DNA of 14,355 bases from CALMEC01 sp964440285. Lineage in GTDB: Bacteria > Actinomycetota > Thermoleophilia > Miltoncostaeales > Miltoncostaeaceae. The stretch lies in contig CAYTRV010000053.1 of assembly GCA_964440285.1 (NCBI GenBank), forward strand, positions 1 through 14,355, in the 5' to 3' direction. The position numbers and the translations under genes are program-made. Shown here piece after piece: positions 14,320 through 14,355 of this stretch (positions are counted from its first letter, which is position 1; each line of letters begins with the position of its first letter). The notes under the pieces are model-generated. The model ran no database searches. It was given only the letters and a program-made list of their open reading frames with translations, and was not told the origin of the DNA.

Positions 14320-14355
14320 CTATCGCACCTCGTAGATCCGGTACGTGATGTGGGT
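14320..14355 (-). CDS. Possible C-terminal end of a minus-strand gene (cut by window edge)
   Basis: Read on the minus strand, the last 36 bases give THITYRIYEVR and a TAG stop at 14322-14320. The mix of aromatic and charged residues looks like a real protein end rather than a GC-rich shadow frame, but eleven residues cannot identify a family. If real, the gene lies upstream of the cupredoxin operon on the same strand with about 115 bases between them. Confidence 0.35.
   Translation of the reverse strand, partial: THITYRIYEVR

Overview
This is a high-GC window with long shadow reading frames on both strands. Tightly packed operons, GTG starts and 1-4 base stop/start overlaps suggest an actinobacterium. 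The gene content (aa3-type oxidase operon, AMIN-like secreted protein, DUF1800/DUF1501 pair) would suit a deep-branching lineage such as Thermoleophilia, but that placement is inference. I see no tRNA, rRNA, CRISPR array or insertion sequence.

Left part (1-2590). The N-terminus of a FAD/NAD(P)-binding oxidoreductase runs off the left edge on the minus strand. Divergent from it are a 64-residue two-helix membrane protein resembling the transmembrane hairpin of cytochrome oxidase subunit II, then ctaB (heme O synthase) overlapping it by GTGA, then a 12-helix MFS transporter. Convergent with the transporter is a minus-strand secreted AMIN-like domain protein (2648-3142).

Central part (3373-11113). 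A respiratory operon ctaC-ctaD-ctaE-cytochrome c has almost no spacing between genes. CtaC carries the CuA site. CtaD carries the heme and CuB ligands with a YSHPxVY (type A2) motif. The small lipoprotein cytochrome c after ctaE may replace the cytochrome domain that caa3 oxidases fuse to subunit II. CtaD is 918 residues, far longer than usual: after a normal oxidase core it continues in frame into about 270 residues that form two tandem universal-stress-protein-like domains. This is the most unusual feature of the window. Thirty bases after the cytochrome gene lies a 1052-residue membrane GAF-PAS-GGDEF-EAL protein with both cyclic-di-GMP motifs intact, possibly in the same transcript.

Right part (11141-14355), minus strand. 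Three coupled genes are transcribed right to left: a cupredoxin with a complete type 1 copper site but no signal peptide, a DUF1800 protein, and a DUF1501 protein with a Tat-type signal. The first two may leave the cell together with the third. A perfect 7-bp inverted repeat lies just upstream of the cupredoxin gene. The last 36 bases look like the C-terminus of another minus-strand gene.

The left and central genes fit together as assembly and operation of a terminal oxidase (heme O synthesis, subunits, electron donor) with possible signalling links through the USP-like tail and the cyclic-di-GMP protein. The right operon is a separate, probably envelope-associated, unit.
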